Shown here one piece after another: positions 1 to 8,201 of a stretch of DNA of 64,000 nt. Position 1 is the stretch's first letter. Each line of letters begins with the position of its first letter. Source of the stretch: Streptomyces adelaidensis (GTDB taxonomy: Bacteria > Actinomycetota > Actinomycetes > Streptomycetales > Streptomycetaceae). The translations under genes and the position numbers were made by a program. The stretch covers positions 114,051 through 178,050 of the forward strand of contig NZ_JAEMUX010000009.1 of the NCBI RefSeq assembly GCF_016598475.1. The letters run 5' to 3'. The notes below the pieces were generated by a model. It did not search any database and had not been told where the DNA came from. It saw only the letters and a program-made list of their open reading frames with translations.

Positions 1-152
1 TACGTGCCGACGGGGACGTCGAAGTGGCAGGCGTTCGCGGCGCAGTTCTCCAGACCGAGCGCGGGGCGGCCCTGGTGGGCCTGGGCCGGTACGGCCGACA
101 GCACGGTGCCCAGGGTCGCCGCCGTCAGCACGGCGACGGTGAAACGTCTCAT
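1..152 (-). CDS. Secreted protein N-terminus, possibly rhamnogalacturonan acetylesterase (runs off left edge)
   Basis: Only the first 50 codons are present. The start ATG at 152 is preceded by GGGAGG. The product opens with a signal peptide (MRRFTVAVLTAATLG, then an A-Q-A cleavage region near residue 25), followed by NCAANACHFDVPVGTY. A Cys-His-Phe-Asp-Val-Pro stretch right after the signal peptide is, as I recall, typical of the beta-sandwich before SGNH rhamnogalacturonan acetylesterases in Streptomyces. It is divergent from a PL4 rhamnogalacturonan lyase with a shared 190-bp upstream region, which fits joint use of pectin: the esterase would remove acetyl groups so that the lyase can cut the backbone. 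The catalytic part is outside the window, so the enzyme class is an inference from a short N-terminus and context. Confidence 0.5.
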   Translation of the reverse strand, partial: MRRFTVAVLTAATLGTVLSAVPAQAHQGRPALGLENCAANACHFDVPVGT

Positions 153-204
153 TGCGGCTACCTCCCGAGGATGACAAGACCCGGCGGCAGGACCGTACAT
201 CGTT

Positions 205-220
205 TGGCAAGCGCTTTCTA
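205..220. promoter_or_regulatory. LacI/CcpA-like operator in divergent promoter region
   Basis: The palindrome AAGCGCTT (209-216), with flanks GGCAAGCGCTTTC, sits between the divergent esterase and PL4 lyase genes. Central-CG palindromes of this kind are bound by LacI-family regulators. A copy of the same core occurs at 43686-43693 upstream of a LacI gene. No clear -10/-35 pair was picked in this stretch. Confidence 0.45.
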
Positions 221-342
221 GATGTCGGATCACTTTCACAAGATTGCCAACTTCCCCCCACCGAAAGCCCTTTCGCGAAATCGATTCAACTGTCACCCTT
301 CCGAATCACCCGCACTCCCCCCACATCCCGAGGAGGACCCCC

Positions 343-2058
343 ATGTCCGAATCCATCGACAGACCGGCCGTGCCGGCCACACCCGCCATGCCCTCGGTGC
401 CGGCCCTGGGCCGTCGTGGCTTCGTCGTCGGCACCGCGGCCACCGCCGTGGGCGCCGCCCTCGCCGGGCCGCTGGCCGGCACGGCCCGCGCCGCCGCGTT
501 CGGCTACAGCGACGACGGCACCAACTACGTGATCGACACCGGCGCGAACCTCGTCTTCAAGGTCAAAAAGAGCAACGGCGACCTGTCCTCGATCGTCTAC
601 CGGGGCACGGAGTACCAGGGCTACGGCGGCATGAACTCGCACATCGAGTCCGGCCTCGGCAGCTCCACCGTCACCATCAGGCAGTCCGGCTCGACGATCC
701 TCGTCTCCGTCACCTACGGCACGCTCAGGCACTACTACGCGGCCCGCAGCGGCGAGAACAACATCTACGTGTGGACCAACAAGGCCGACACCTCGGTCTC
801 GGCGACCCGCTTCATCCTGCGGGTGAAGGCCGGCCTGTTCCTCAACGACGAGCCCGACTCGTACACGTACACGAACAGCACCATCGAGGCCTCGGACGTG
901 TTCAGGAAGTCCGACGGCCAGACCCGCTCCAAGCACTACTCGAAGCTGCGGGTCATGGACTACAACTACGTCGGCTGGTCGGCGAACGGCGTCGGCCTGT
1001 GGGTGGTGCGCAGCAACCACGAGAAGGCCTCCGGCGGCCCCTTCTACCGCTCCCTGCTGCGCCACCAGAGCGCCGACGGCGGCGGCCTCTACGAGATCCT
1101 GTACTACGGCCAGAACCAGACCGAGGCGCAGCGGTTCGGCCTCCAGGGCCCGTACGTCATCGCCCTCACGGACGGCGGGGCGCCCTCCTCGTCGCTGTTC
1201 CCGGGCACGCTGACCACCGCGTGGGCGGACTCGCTCGGCCTGTCCGGGTACGTCGCCGCGGGCGGCCGGGGCCGGGTCGCGGGCGTCGGGATCACCGGCC
1301 GCAACACGTCGTACGCGTACACGGTGGGGCTCGCCAACTCGGCGGCCCAGTACTGGGGTTCGGCACGTTCGTCGGACGGCTACTTCTCCATCTCGGGGGT
1401 GCTTCCGGGGTCGTACACGCTGACCGTCTTCAAGGGCGAGCTGGCGGTGTACACGACCTCGGTGACGGTCACGGCGGGCGGTACGACGACGCTCAACTCG
1501 ATCGCGATCCCGTCGTCGAACGACCCGTCCAACGCGGGCGTGATCTGGCGGATCAACGACTGGAACGGCACACCGAGCGGCTTCAAGAACGCCGACCTGA
1601 TGACGTACGCGCATCCGTCGGACGCCCGGGCCGCCTCCTGGACCGGCAATGTGGTGATCGGCAGTGGCACCGAGACCTCCGCCTTCCCCTGCTACCTCTG
1701 GAAGGACGTCAACAGCGGTCTGCTGGTCTACTTCCGGCTGACCGCGGCGCAGGCCGCCGCCGCGCACACCCTGCGGATCGGTGTGACGACGGCCTACGCC
1801 AACGGCCGGCCGCAGGTCGCCGTCAACAGCTGGACCTCGGCCATCCCCTCCCCGCCCACCCAGCCGAACACCCGGTCACTGACCAACGGGTCCTACCGGG
1901 GCAACAACCACACGTTCACCTACAGCGTCCCGGCGTCCGCCTGGCTGACGGACACCAGTCAGTACAACGTGCTGAGGATCGACGTGGTGAGCGGGTCGGG
2001 GGCGGCCTCCTATCTCAGTGCGGGTACGGCGATCGACGCTATCGATTTGCTGCCGTGA
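343..2058 (+). CDS. Secreted rhamnogalacturonan lyase, polysaccharide lyase family 4
   Basis: The product (571 aa from ATG 343, with AGGAGG seven bases upstream) has a twin-arginine signal (RRGFVVGTAATAVGAAL) and a mature part starting near AAAFGYSDDGTNYVIDTG. The layout matches PL4: a large N-terminal beta-sandwich catalytic domain (about residues 45-310), a fibronectin-like domain (YFSISGVLPGSYTLTVFKG, about 340-400) and a C-terminal carbohydrate-binding-like domain (from GVIWRINDWNGTPSGF to AIDAIDLL). PL4 enzymes cut the rhamnose-galacturonate backbone of rhamnogalacturonan I by beta-elimination. A longer open frame exists upstream from 244, but the ribosome site and Tat signal favour 343. 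The last 170 bp are repeated, diverged, at 12617-12882. The gene probably faced the GH43-CBM13 gene (12898-14310) before an island inserted between them. Confidence 0.85.
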   Translation: MSESIDRPAVPATPAMPSVPALGRRGFVVGTAATAVGAALAGPLAGTARAAAFGYSDDGTNYVIDTGANLVFKVKKSNGDLSSIVYRGTEYQGYGGMNSHIESGLGSSTVTIRQSGSTILVSVTYGTLRHYYAARSGENNIYVWTNKADTSVSATRFILRVKAGLFLNDEPDSYTYTNSTIEASDVFRKSDGQTRSKHYSKLRVMDYNYVGWSANGVGLWVVRSNHEKASGGPFYRSLLRHQSADGGGLYEILYYGQNQTEAQRFGLQGPYVIALTDGGAPSSSLFPGTLTTAWADSLGLSGYVAAGGRGRVAGVGITGRNTSYAYTVGLANSAAQYWGSARSSDGYFSISGVLPGSYTLTVFKGELAVYTTSVTVTAGGTTTLNSIAIPSSNDPSNAGVIWRINDWNGTPSGFKNADLMTYAHPSDARAASWTGNVVIGSGTETSAFPCYLWKDVNSGLLVYFRLTAAQAAAAHTLRIGVTTAYANGRPQVAVNSWTSAIPSPPTQPNTRSLTNGSYRGNNHTFTYSVPASAWLTDTSQYNVLRIDVVSGSGAASYLSAGTAIDAIDLLP

Positions 2059-2073
2059 CGAGCTGAATGTGCG

Positions 2074-2191
2074 TCAGGTTTCGTGTGTCCACTGCTGGTT
2101 CGTACCGCTGTTGCACGTGTACGTGATGACGGCGGCACCCTCGGCGGTGGACGCGCCGTTCACGTCCAGGCACTCGCCGGTCGCGCGGGAG
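2074..2191 (-). pseudogene. Relic 3' end of a CBM13 (ricin-type) domain gene
   Basis: The reverse strand encodes the last 38 or so residues of a ricin-type beta-trefoil repeat (ECLDVNGAST, then CNSGTNQQWTHET and a stop). It matches the C-terminus of the GH43-CBM13 protein at 12898-14310 almost residue for residue. No start or upstream coding sequence remains. The match stops abruptly near 2190, exactly where the island begins. Together with the adjoining 3' end of the PL4 gene this forms the left copy of a direct repeat whose right copy lies at 12617-13013. Confidence 0.85.
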
Positions 2192-2200
2192 TGTGCGACA

Positions 2201-2212
2201 TCCCGTGAGTTC
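2201..2212 (+). repeat. 12-bp inverted repeat, left copy (TCCCGTGAGTTC)
   Basis: TCCCGTGAGTTC lies ten bases inside the left island boundary and is found again, inverted, at 6047-6058. The pair brackets the recombinase trio and the GNAT gene. It may be a recombinase-binding end sequence; this is inference. Confidence 0.45.
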
Positions 2213-2320
2213 CCCTGAGCTCTGCTGACTCCCTGGGCCCGTGGCCGGGGGGTTCTTCCTCCTTCGTGTGCTCTGGTGGCCTGTGACGTAACTTCGGGAT
2301 TCCTGAAGCGTTCTCATCTC

Positions 2321-2343
2321 GTCCGACCGATCTGCCGTCGGAC
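2321..2343. other. Stem-loop just upstream of the recombinase gene
   Basis: GTCCGAC (2321-2327) and GTCGGAC (2337-2343) form a perfect 7-bp dyad with a 9-base loop, ending about 20 bases before the start codon and next to the GAGGAGG ribosome site. It could be an operator or a translational control hairpin for the recombinase operon. Confidence 0.35.
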
Positions 2344-2363
2344 CGAAGGCGAGGAGGCTCGGG

Positions 2364-3443
2364 TTGGCGGCACTGGCAGTCGTACGGGACCTGCGTGAGC
2401 ACTGGGCGCCCGCGTCGGCGGAGGAACTGGAGCGGTTCGAGACCGACGTGCTGTCCGGGTTCGTTCTCGCGCGGGCCTCGGCAGGGCTGGCGGACGGCAC
2501 GATCCGCGGGGACGTCGGGCATCTGGAGCAGATCAGGTCCTGGTTCGGCCGGCCGCTGTGGGACATGGAGCCCGCCGACGCGGACGTGTACTTCGGGAAG
2601 GTGCTGCGGCACTCGCCCAGCGGCACCCGGCTGGGCCGGTCGCAGGCGCTGAGCACGTACTTCATGTTCCTGGAGTTGCGGCACAAGGTCGAGCTCCACC
2701 GGATGACCGGCCGGGTCGTCGAGTGCCCGGTCGACGAGATGAACCGGCCGCGCGGGGCCAAGGATGCCCAGTTGCGGATCCCTCCGAGTGAGGCGGAGAT
2801 CGGGACGCTGTTCACGGGCTGGGGCGGCGAGCTGGCGACCTGCCGGAAGTTCGCCCCCACCGCCCGTAACTACACCGCCTCGAAGCTGATGTCCCAGGTC
2901 GGCCTGCGGGTGAGCGAGGCATGCGGCCTCGACCTGGACGACATCAAGTGGGACCTGGGCCGCTTCGGCAAGCTCCACGTCCGCCACGGCAAAGGCGCCC
3001 GCGGCTCGGGGCCGCGCGAGCGGATGGTGCCGCTGATCAACGGCGCCGACCGGACACTGCGGTGGTTCATCGAGGACGTGTGGGGCCAGTTCGACGACGA
3101 CCACACCCGGCCCGGTGCCCCGCTGTTCCCGAGCGAGCGGAAGAACACCGATGGCTCCGCCCGCCGGGTCGGCGACGACGCCCTGCGCAACGGTCTCGAC
3201 AACGCCGTCGAGGCTCATCTGCCGGGCTGGACGGACAAGTTGACGCCGCACGTCCTGCGGCATTTCTGCGCGTCCCAGCTCTATGGGAACGGGCTGGACC
3301 TGCTCGCGATCCAGGAGGTTTTGGGACATTCCTGGATTGCCACCACGATGCGGTATATCCACGTGCAGCAGACCCGGGTCGAGGACGCCTGGGTCGCCGG
3401 GATGGAACGGGCCGCGAAGCGGCTGGAAGGACTGGCCCGATGA
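2364..3443 (+). CDS. Tyrosine recombinase/integrase (XerC-like), first gene of a trio
   Basis: The product (359 aa, TTG start with GAGGAGG eight bases upstream) has an N-terminal SAM-like core-binding domain (about 1-120) and a phage-integrase catalytic domain. Visible catalytic motifs are GLRVSEACGLDLDD with R182, HVLRHFCASQL (HxxR), LGHSW (second His) and TTMRYIHV with the nucleophile Tyr331. It should break and rejoin DNA at specific sites and is probably the mobility enzyme of the left part of the island. Its TGA overlaps the ATG of the next gene (ATGA), and the same happens between the second and third genes, so the three are translationally coupled. Length and order recall the Tn554 system (TnpA about 360 aa, plus a larger recombinase and a small helper), but that link is inference. 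Confidence 0.85.
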   Translation: MAALAVVRDLREHWAPASAEELERFETDVLSGFVLARASAGLADGTIRGDVGHLEQIRSWFGRPLWDMEPADADVYFGKVLRHSPSGTRLGRSQALSTYFMFLELRHKVELHRMTGRVVECPVDEMNRPRGAKDAQLRIPPSEAEIGTLFTGWGGELATCRKFAPTARNYTASKLMSQVGLRVSEACGLDLDDIKWDLGRFGKLHVRHGKGARGSGPRERMVPLINGADRTLRWFIEDVWGQFDDDHTRPGAPLFPSERKNTDGSARRVGDDALRNGLDNAVEAHLPGWTDKLTPHVLRHFCASQLYGNGLDLLAIQEVLGHSWIATTMRYIHVQQTRVEDAWVAGMERAAKRLEGLAR

Positions 3444-3769
3444 GGTGGAACCTGCGGCTGACCGCCGCGAACAAGGGTATCTGGAAGGCGTCCGAGCTCC
3501 AGCGGAGCCTGGCCGAGCACGGCTTGGTGATCTCGGCTGGGAAGATGTCCGGGCTGTGGTCCGGCCAGCCGGTCTCCCTCAAGTTGGACGACCTGGACGT
3601 CATCTGCGTCGTGCTGGGCTGCGAGATCGGCGACCTGCTGATCCCGGAACCGCAGAAGGTCACCCGCCCCGGCGAGGAGAACACCAGCCGGACCGCTGTC
3701 GGTGCCGCCGCACCGGTTCCGGCGGTGGTGCCCAAGCGTCGCGACGGCCGGTCGCTGCCGCCTGCATGA
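3440..3769 (+). CDS. Small helix-turn-helix protein of the recombinase trio
   Basis: The product is 109 aa and starts at the ATG that overlaps the recombinase stop. Residues about 1-70 look like an XRE/Cro-type HTH (AANKGIWKASELQRSLAEHG, then ISAGKMSGLWSG, then DDLDVICVVLGCEIGDLLIP). The last 35 residues are a low-complexity basic tail. It probably regulates the element or assists the recombinases as an accessory DNA-binding factor. The frame stays open far upstream of 3440, but that part is only a shadow of the recombinase gene. The stop overlaps the next start (ATGA). Confidence 0.7.
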   Translation: MRWNLRLTAANKGIWKASELQRSLAEHGLVISAGKMSGLWSGQPVSLKLDDLDVICVVLGCEIGDLLIPEPQKVTRPGEENTSRTAVGAAAPVPAVVPKRRDGRSLPPA

Positions 3770-5384
3770 GCCGGTATCCGAAGGGCTACTACAAGCCCAC
3801 CGACTCCTGCGACGGCTGCCTGGCCTGGGGCGACTTCAGCGGACGGCTCTGCCCGACCTGCTACATGTTCGGCCGCAGCCACGCGACGGCCGTCTGCGCC
3901 GGCTGCCGCCGTGTCCAGCCGCTGAAGTGGGATTTCTGTCGTCTGTGCTGGTGCCAGGCCCGGCTGGGCGCCCAGGCCGCTGTCGACCGGCTGGCCGCGG
4001 AGGCCGATGTGAGGGCCCGCCTCAACGCGGTCCGGCACCATCAGCTGTTCTTCATGGGCATGCACCACCGCAACGGATCGGCACTCGCCCCTCGGCGGCG
4101 CGGCGGACGGCGGGGCGCCCCTCGCAAGCCACCGCCCGCGCCGGCCTGGCGGCCGAATGCCGATTGGAGACAGCTGCCGCTGTTCGGACAGGTCCCGCGC
4201 GACTACGGCCGCCTCGACCCCTCCGGCGTTGACTTGACCAGCCCCTGGCTGACCTGGGCGAAGTACCTCGCTCACCGGTTCGCCGAGGCACGGGGCTGGG
4301 GACGCAACATCCGCTTCGCCGTCAACCGCGGCCTGGCCCTTGTCCTCACCGGGTACGTCGAGGGCGACGCCATCCGGCACAGCGAGATCTTCACCCCGCT
4401 CCGGTCCCGCGACCTCCCGGTCGGCCACGTCATCACGGTCCTGGAGGAGATGGCAATCTTCGAGGACGACAGCGAACCCTCCTTCGAGGGCTGGCTCGCC
4501 GAGCGTCTGGAGGGTCTCGCACCCGGCATCCGCTCGGAGGCCGAGCGCTGGACCCGCGTCCTGCGTGACGGTGGCCCCCGCAGCCTCCCGCGACGGGAAG
4601 GCACGGTCTGGCTCTACCTCAACCGTGTCCGGCCGGCCCTGCTGGAATGGTCGGACCGCTATGACCACCTGCGGGAAGTGACCCGCGACGACGTCCGGCC
4701 TACATCAAGACACTGCACGGCCACCAGCGGCGTGACCAACTCGTGGCCCTGCGCTCGCTGTTCTCCTGGGCCAAGCGGAATGGGCTGCTTTTCCGCAACC
4801 CGACCAGCCGGATCAAGGTCGGCCAGTACGAGTACGGCGTGCTCCAGCCGCTGGTCCCCGCCCAGGTCGGCCGGTCCGTCGCGGCGGCCACCACCCCGGC
4901 AACACGACTCATCCTCGCCCTCGCCGCGGTGCACGCCGCCCGGGTCGCCCAGATCGGCATGCTCATGCTCGACGACGTCGACCTCGGCAACCGACGGCTG
5001 ACCATCGCCGGACGCGTCCGCCCGCTCGACGACCTCACCCTGAAACTGCTGCTGGACTGGCTCGGCCACCGGCGAGACCGGTGGCCGAGCACCGCGAACC
5101 TCCATCTGCTGATCAACAACCAGACCGCCACCAAGACCAGCCGCGCCAGCAACCACTGGATCAGCGCCTCGATGCGCGGCCAGGACGCGACACTGGAGCG
5201 GCTCCGCGTCGACCGGCAACTCGAAGAGGCCCTGACCCACGGGCCCGATCCGCTTCACCTCGCCGAGGTGTTCGGGCTCGACGAGAAGACCGCAATGCGC
5301 TACGCGGACTCCGCACGGGCACTACTGGAACAGGCAGCCGAGCACTCGGCATCGCCCTCGGGAAAAGAACTTGGCCCGGATTGA
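3766..5384 (+). pseudogene. Second recombinase-like protein with zinc ribbons, frameshifted
   Basis: The N-terminus carries CxxC-type zinc motifs (CDGCLAWG, LCPTCYMFG, CAGCRRV, FCRLCWC; residues about 10-65). A central core-binding-like region follows (YLAHRFAEARGWGRNIRFAV). Near 4696-4698 the frame breaks: up to VTRDDV it is in one frame, and from AYIKTLHGHQRRDQLVALRS onward it continues in another. This is explained by one missing base after the GTC at 4693-4695. The downstream part (to 5384) looks like a divergent integrase catalytic domain with HAARVAQI and FGLDEKTAMRYADSA, where the Tyr follows a TAMRY pattern. Intact, it would be about 539 aa. Either the gene is dead, or it uses programmed frameshifting, or the base was lost in sequencing. 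Its ATG overlaps the upstream stop. Confidence 0.75.
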
Positions 5385-5397
5385 AGGGACTTGAAGA

Positions 5398-5913
5398 ATG
5401 ACGGCCATGCAGACTCGACAGGCATGGCCTGATGACGCATCAGCGGTAGCCGGTGTTTACGTGCGCTCCTGGCAGGCGGCCTTTGCCGGTCTTGTCCCCC
5501 AGCACTACCTCGACGCCATGGACCCAAGCCGCGAAGAGTCCGAGTGGAAGACACGCATCGCGGAGACACGATGGCCGTTGTCGGGAGTACTGGTAGCCGA
5601 AACCGAGGCGGGGATCGTCGGATTCGCAGGTTTCGGCCCGTCTCAGGAGACCCCTGCCGTCGCGGAAATCGGCACGCTTTACGCGATGCCCGAGGTCTGG
5701 GGCACTGGGATCGGGAAGCACTTGATGCTGGCCACGTTGACGACTCTCCGACAGGCCGAGTACACGCAAGCCACCTTGTGGGTCCTGGAAGACAATCGTC
5801 GCGCCCGGCGCTTCTACGAAGCTGCCGGCTGGCGCGCAGACGGCGCAGCCGTTGAAGACACCACCGGTGGGGCTTCTCTCAACAAGTTGCGCTACCGCCG
5901 CCCTCTTGGCTAA
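5398..5913 (+). CDS. GNAT family N-acetyltransferase
   Basis: The product (171 aa) has the GNAT core: an N-terminal helix region (GVYVRSWQAAFAGLVPQHYL), a central strand (GVLVAETEAGIVGFAGFG), the acetyl-CoA loop VWGTGIGKHLM (motif A, R/QxxGxG-like) and the final ATLWVLEDNRRARRFYEAAG helix-strand. It transfers acetyl from acetyl-CoA to an amine; the substrate cannot be told. It sits 13 bases after the broken recombinase gene and may be cargo of the element, since the 12-bp inverted repeat lies just downstream (6047-6058). The ribosome site is weak. MQTRQ, three codons in, is an alternative start. Confidence 0.8.
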   Translation: MTAMQTRQAWPDDASAVAGVYVRSWQAAFAGLVPQHYLDAMDPSREESEWKTRIAETRWPLSGVLVAETEAGIVGFAGFGPSQETPAVAEIGTLYAMPEVWGTGIGKHLMLATLTTLRQAEYTQATLWVLEDNRRARRFYEAAGWRADGAAVEDTTGGASLNKLRYRRPLG

Positions 5914-6046
5914 CCCGCTCGGCGTCTTGCCCGTCCAGGGGACCAGGAACGGCAAGGTCGCGAGTTGGCCTCGAACCCACGGAAGCAACTCCGCAGAACA
6001 CGACGACGGACCCTTGAGTTCCCACCGAGAACCCTTCAGTTTGCGT

Positions 6047-6058
6047 GAACTCACGGGA
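6047..6058 (-). repeat. 12-bp inverted repeat, right copy (GAACTCACGGGA)
   Basis: This is the exact reverse complement of 2201-2212. A near copy in the direct sense (CCCTTGAGTTC, starting near 6011) lies 36 bases upstream, so 6011-6058 contains two facing arms, as in a tyrosine-recombinase core site. Its function as an element end is inference. Confidence 0.4.
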
Positions 6059-6132
6059 CTCACGAGGGCTGAGGAACATCCGTGTCAGATCGTGCGCTAA
6101 GTGGTCTGCGCCGTAAGTCCTTCGGGGGTTGA

Positions 6133-7299
6133 TCATGCTTCCGGGGTGGCGGAGGATTCTTCTGGGTGATCGGCGGTGTGCCGGTCGAGTCTGGCCAGCA
6201 GATCGTCCAGGTCGGAGGTGGTGAACTTCCACTGGAACGGCTGTGCCGTGGCGTTGTAGCGGTCTTCGAAGGCTCGGAGCCGGTCCCCGACCTGGGCGAG
6301 GTCGGTGAAGTCGTTGGGCGAGACGACCTTGCGCTGGACGACGGAGAAGTAGATCTCCACTTGGTTCAACCACGAGGCGTGGACCGGGGTGTGGACCATG
6401 ACCGCGTTCGGGAACGCACTGGTCAGCCGGTCGGCAGCCTTCTTGCCGCGGTGGGAGGAGCCGTTGTCGACGATCCAGAACACGCGTTCCGCGCTGGCGT
6501 ACGGCTCCTGGGTCATGACCTGGGCGACCAGGTTCATGAACGGGTCGATGCCGGTCTTGGGTTCGGTGCGGCCGAACACTTTCGCGTGGTGGACGTCGTA
6601 GGCGGCGAGGTAGGCCAGGGCGCCGCCGCGGCCGTAGGTGTGGTTGACGCGCATAGCCCGGGCCTGGCCGGGGGCGAGGGTGGGGTGACAGCGGCAGCGG
6701 GCCTGGATGGAGGTCTTCTCGTCCGCGCTGATGACGTACTCGTCCGCGCCGAGCGGGACACCCTCGAACGTGCGGGCGTACAGGTCCAGAACACGCTGGG
6801 TCTTGACGCGGAAGTCCGGGTCGCGGATGAAGATCCAGGACCGGTACTGCCAGGGCTTGAGCGCGTCCTCGCGCAACCAGCGGCGCACCGTGGACGCGGA
6901 GACGGTCTCGGTGATCCCGCGCGCGGTCAGCTCGGCAGCCAACTCCGGGCACGACCAGCGCGCCAGCGGCACGCCGGTCTCGGCGGGTAACTGGCAGGCC
7001 AACGCTTTGGCCTCGGCGACCTGCACGGGGGTGAAACGGGCGGGGCGCCCGGAGCGCTTGCGGTCAGCCAGGGCCGGCAGCCCGCCGTAGGCGAACCGGC
7101 CGCGCCAGGTCCGGACCGTGTCCACGTGCAGGTGGGTCTCGGCGGCGATCCTGGCATTACTCCGGCCACGTGCCGCAAGGAGGACGACTGCGGCACGCTG
7201 CCGGGCTTGGTGTGGAGTCTTGTGCCCGTAAGCCATCTTCTTCAGCCGGTGGCGCTCGGCGGCGGTCAGCACCACCGCCACGGCAGCGCGTATGGCCAC
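6133..7299 (-). CDS. IS630-family transposase
   Basis: The product (388 aa, GTG start) has an N-terminal HTH (QRAAVVLLAARGRSNARIAA, then HVDTVRTWRGRFAYGG) and a second HTH region, then a DDE domain with SADEKTSIQAR (first Asp), WIVDNGSSHRGKKA (second Asp) and ASWLNQVEIYFSVVQRK (Glu in the NQVE box). These are the hallmarks of IS630/Tc1-mariner transposases. The gene looks full-length. I did not find convincing terminal inverted repeats or a TA duplication by eye, so only the coding region is given. It lies inside the island between the GNAT gene and the TPR gene. Confidence 0.9.
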   Translation of the reverse strand: MAIRAAVAVVLTAAERHRLKKMAYGHKTPHQARQRAAVVLLAARGRSNARIAAETHLHVDTVRTWRGRFAYGGLPALADRKRSGRPARFTPVQVAEAKALACQLPAETGVPLARWSCPELAAELTARGITETVSASTVRRWLREDALKPWQYRSWIFIRDPDFRVKTQRVLDLYARTFEGVPLGADEYVISADEKTSIQARCRCHPTLAPGQARAMRVNHTYGRGGALAYLAAYDVHHAKVFGRTEPKTGIDPFMNLVAQVMTQEPYASAERVFWIVDNGSSHRGKKAADRLTSAFPNAVMVHTPVHASWLNQVEIYFSVVQRKVVSPNDFTDLAQVGDRLRAFEDRYNATAQPFQWKFTTSDLDDLLARLDRHTADHPEESSATPEA

Positions 7300-7359
7300 G
7301 TACCTGTCCCCCGGATCCTGCGGCAGGCTGATAAGCCTGAATGATTTCGACTGCCCCCG

Positions 7360-7405
7360 CTCTTCCTTCCACCTCGTTGGATCTACAAGGAGGCGGAAGG
7401 AAGAG
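7360..7405. repeat. Long inverted repeat (16-bp arms, one mismatch)
   Basis: The arms 7360-7375 (CTCTTCCTTCCACCTC) and 7390-7405 (GAGGCGGAAGGAAGAG) pair over 16 positions with one A-C mismatch around a 14-base loop. It lies between the transposase start and the TPR gene. It may be a terminator for a lost gene or a remnant of an element end. Confidence 0.5.
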
Positions 7406-7507
7406 AGGTAGTGACGGCCATCGTGATCGTTGAAGGTTCGTCGGCGCCCAGGAAGGCGGCCGGTGGCCTACGCTCGTGTCTCGCGTGTCACCGAGGATCG
7501 GGGGCGC

Positions 7508-8161
7508 TCACGCGGCGGACCGGACCTTGATCGCGTGGCTGAGGGCTGCCTGCTCTTCGTCGGGAAGGCGACGCTCGGCATGGAGCATGCGCAGGGCGGT
7601 GGTGACGCGTTCCTCGTCCTCGGATGTGCCGAGGCTGCCCATGTACGGGGGCAACAGCAGACTCAGGGCTTCGAGGTCCGTGCGTGCGCAGAGCGTGGTG
7701 AGGAGTTCACCGACAGGGTCTTCGTGCTGCTGTGGTGCGGGCCGGGCGGTGGCACGCAGTCCTGCGGCGATACGGTAGCGGAGCCATTGCTGGTGGGGGC
7801 CGGCTGGGACGTCGTCGATGTGCGTGGCGGCGGACTCGAAGTGTTCGCGGGCCTGTTCGATCTGGCCGAGGTCCCGGTGGGCCCGGGCCATGTTGCCGTG
7901 AAGTGAGGCGTAGAAGCCGCGGACACGATCGTCGCCGACCTTGTCGGCCCGGGTCAGGCACTCCTGGTTCCACCGCAGAGTCTCCTGCGGGGTCGGCTGG
8001 TGCCGGGCGAGGTAGTGCGCGGCGATGCAGGCGTCGTAGTCGTCCTCGGCCGCTTCCCAGGCTTGAAGGAACAGGTCCCGTGCTCGGGCATCTCGTCCTT
8101 CGGTCTCGGCCTGCATACCCTGCGCGCACAGCTGCACGACGATGTTCTCGGGGTCGGTCAC
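7508..8161 (-). CDS. Tetratricopeptide-like helical repeat protein
   Basis: The product is 217 aa and starts at GTG 8161, with AGGAGA upstream. It is made of amphipathic helices in TPR spacing: AQGMQAETEGRDARARDLFL, EDDYDACIAAHYLARHQ, LRWNQECLTRADKVGDD, LHGNMARAHRDLGQIEQARE. The C-terminal 70 residues (from GELLTTLCARTDLEAL) are not recognised. TPR proteins bind other proteins. No signal peptide or membrane segment is seen, so it is cytoplasmic. It lies 40 bases downstream of the MerR-clamp gene on the same strand and is probably co-transcribed, so it may be a partner or target of that regulator. No more exact function can be given. Confidence 0.65.
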   Translation of the reverse strand: MTDPENIVVQLCAQGMQAETEGRDARARDLFLQAWEAAEDDYDACIAAHYLARHQPTPQETLRWNQECLTRADKVGDDRVRGFYASLHGNMARAHRDLGQIEQAREHFESAATHIDDVPAGPHQQWLRYRIAAGLRATARPAPQQHEDPVGELLTTLCARTDLEALSLLLPPYMGSLGTSEDEERVTTALRMLHAERRLPDEEQAALSHAIKVRSAA

Positions 8162-8201
8162 GGTTCTCCTGAGGTGATGAGAGTGCGATGTTGAGGAAGA
8201 G

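Noticed and set aside
286..1767. Long open frame of 493 codons on the minus strand under the PL4 gene
   Set aside because: Arg/Gly/Val-rich composition without any motif; it is the GC-biased shadow of the PL4 gene. Similar long shadows exist under most genes here.
2039..2860. 273-codon minus-strand frame spanning the CBM13 relic and the recombinase
   Set aside because: It reads the relic in a wrong frame; the true frame of the relic ends at the stop at 2074-2076 and matches the GH43-CBM13 C-terminus.
5914..6132. tRNA gene or att site within a tRNA near the recombinase trio
   Set aside because: No cloverleaf with proper acceptor and T arms could be folded; the island is not next to any tRNA.
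6080..7400. Terminal inverted repeats for the IS630-type element
   Set aside because: No matching ends could be found by eye on the two sides of the transposase gene; the inverted repeat at 7360-7405 is a local hairpin, not a pair of element ends.
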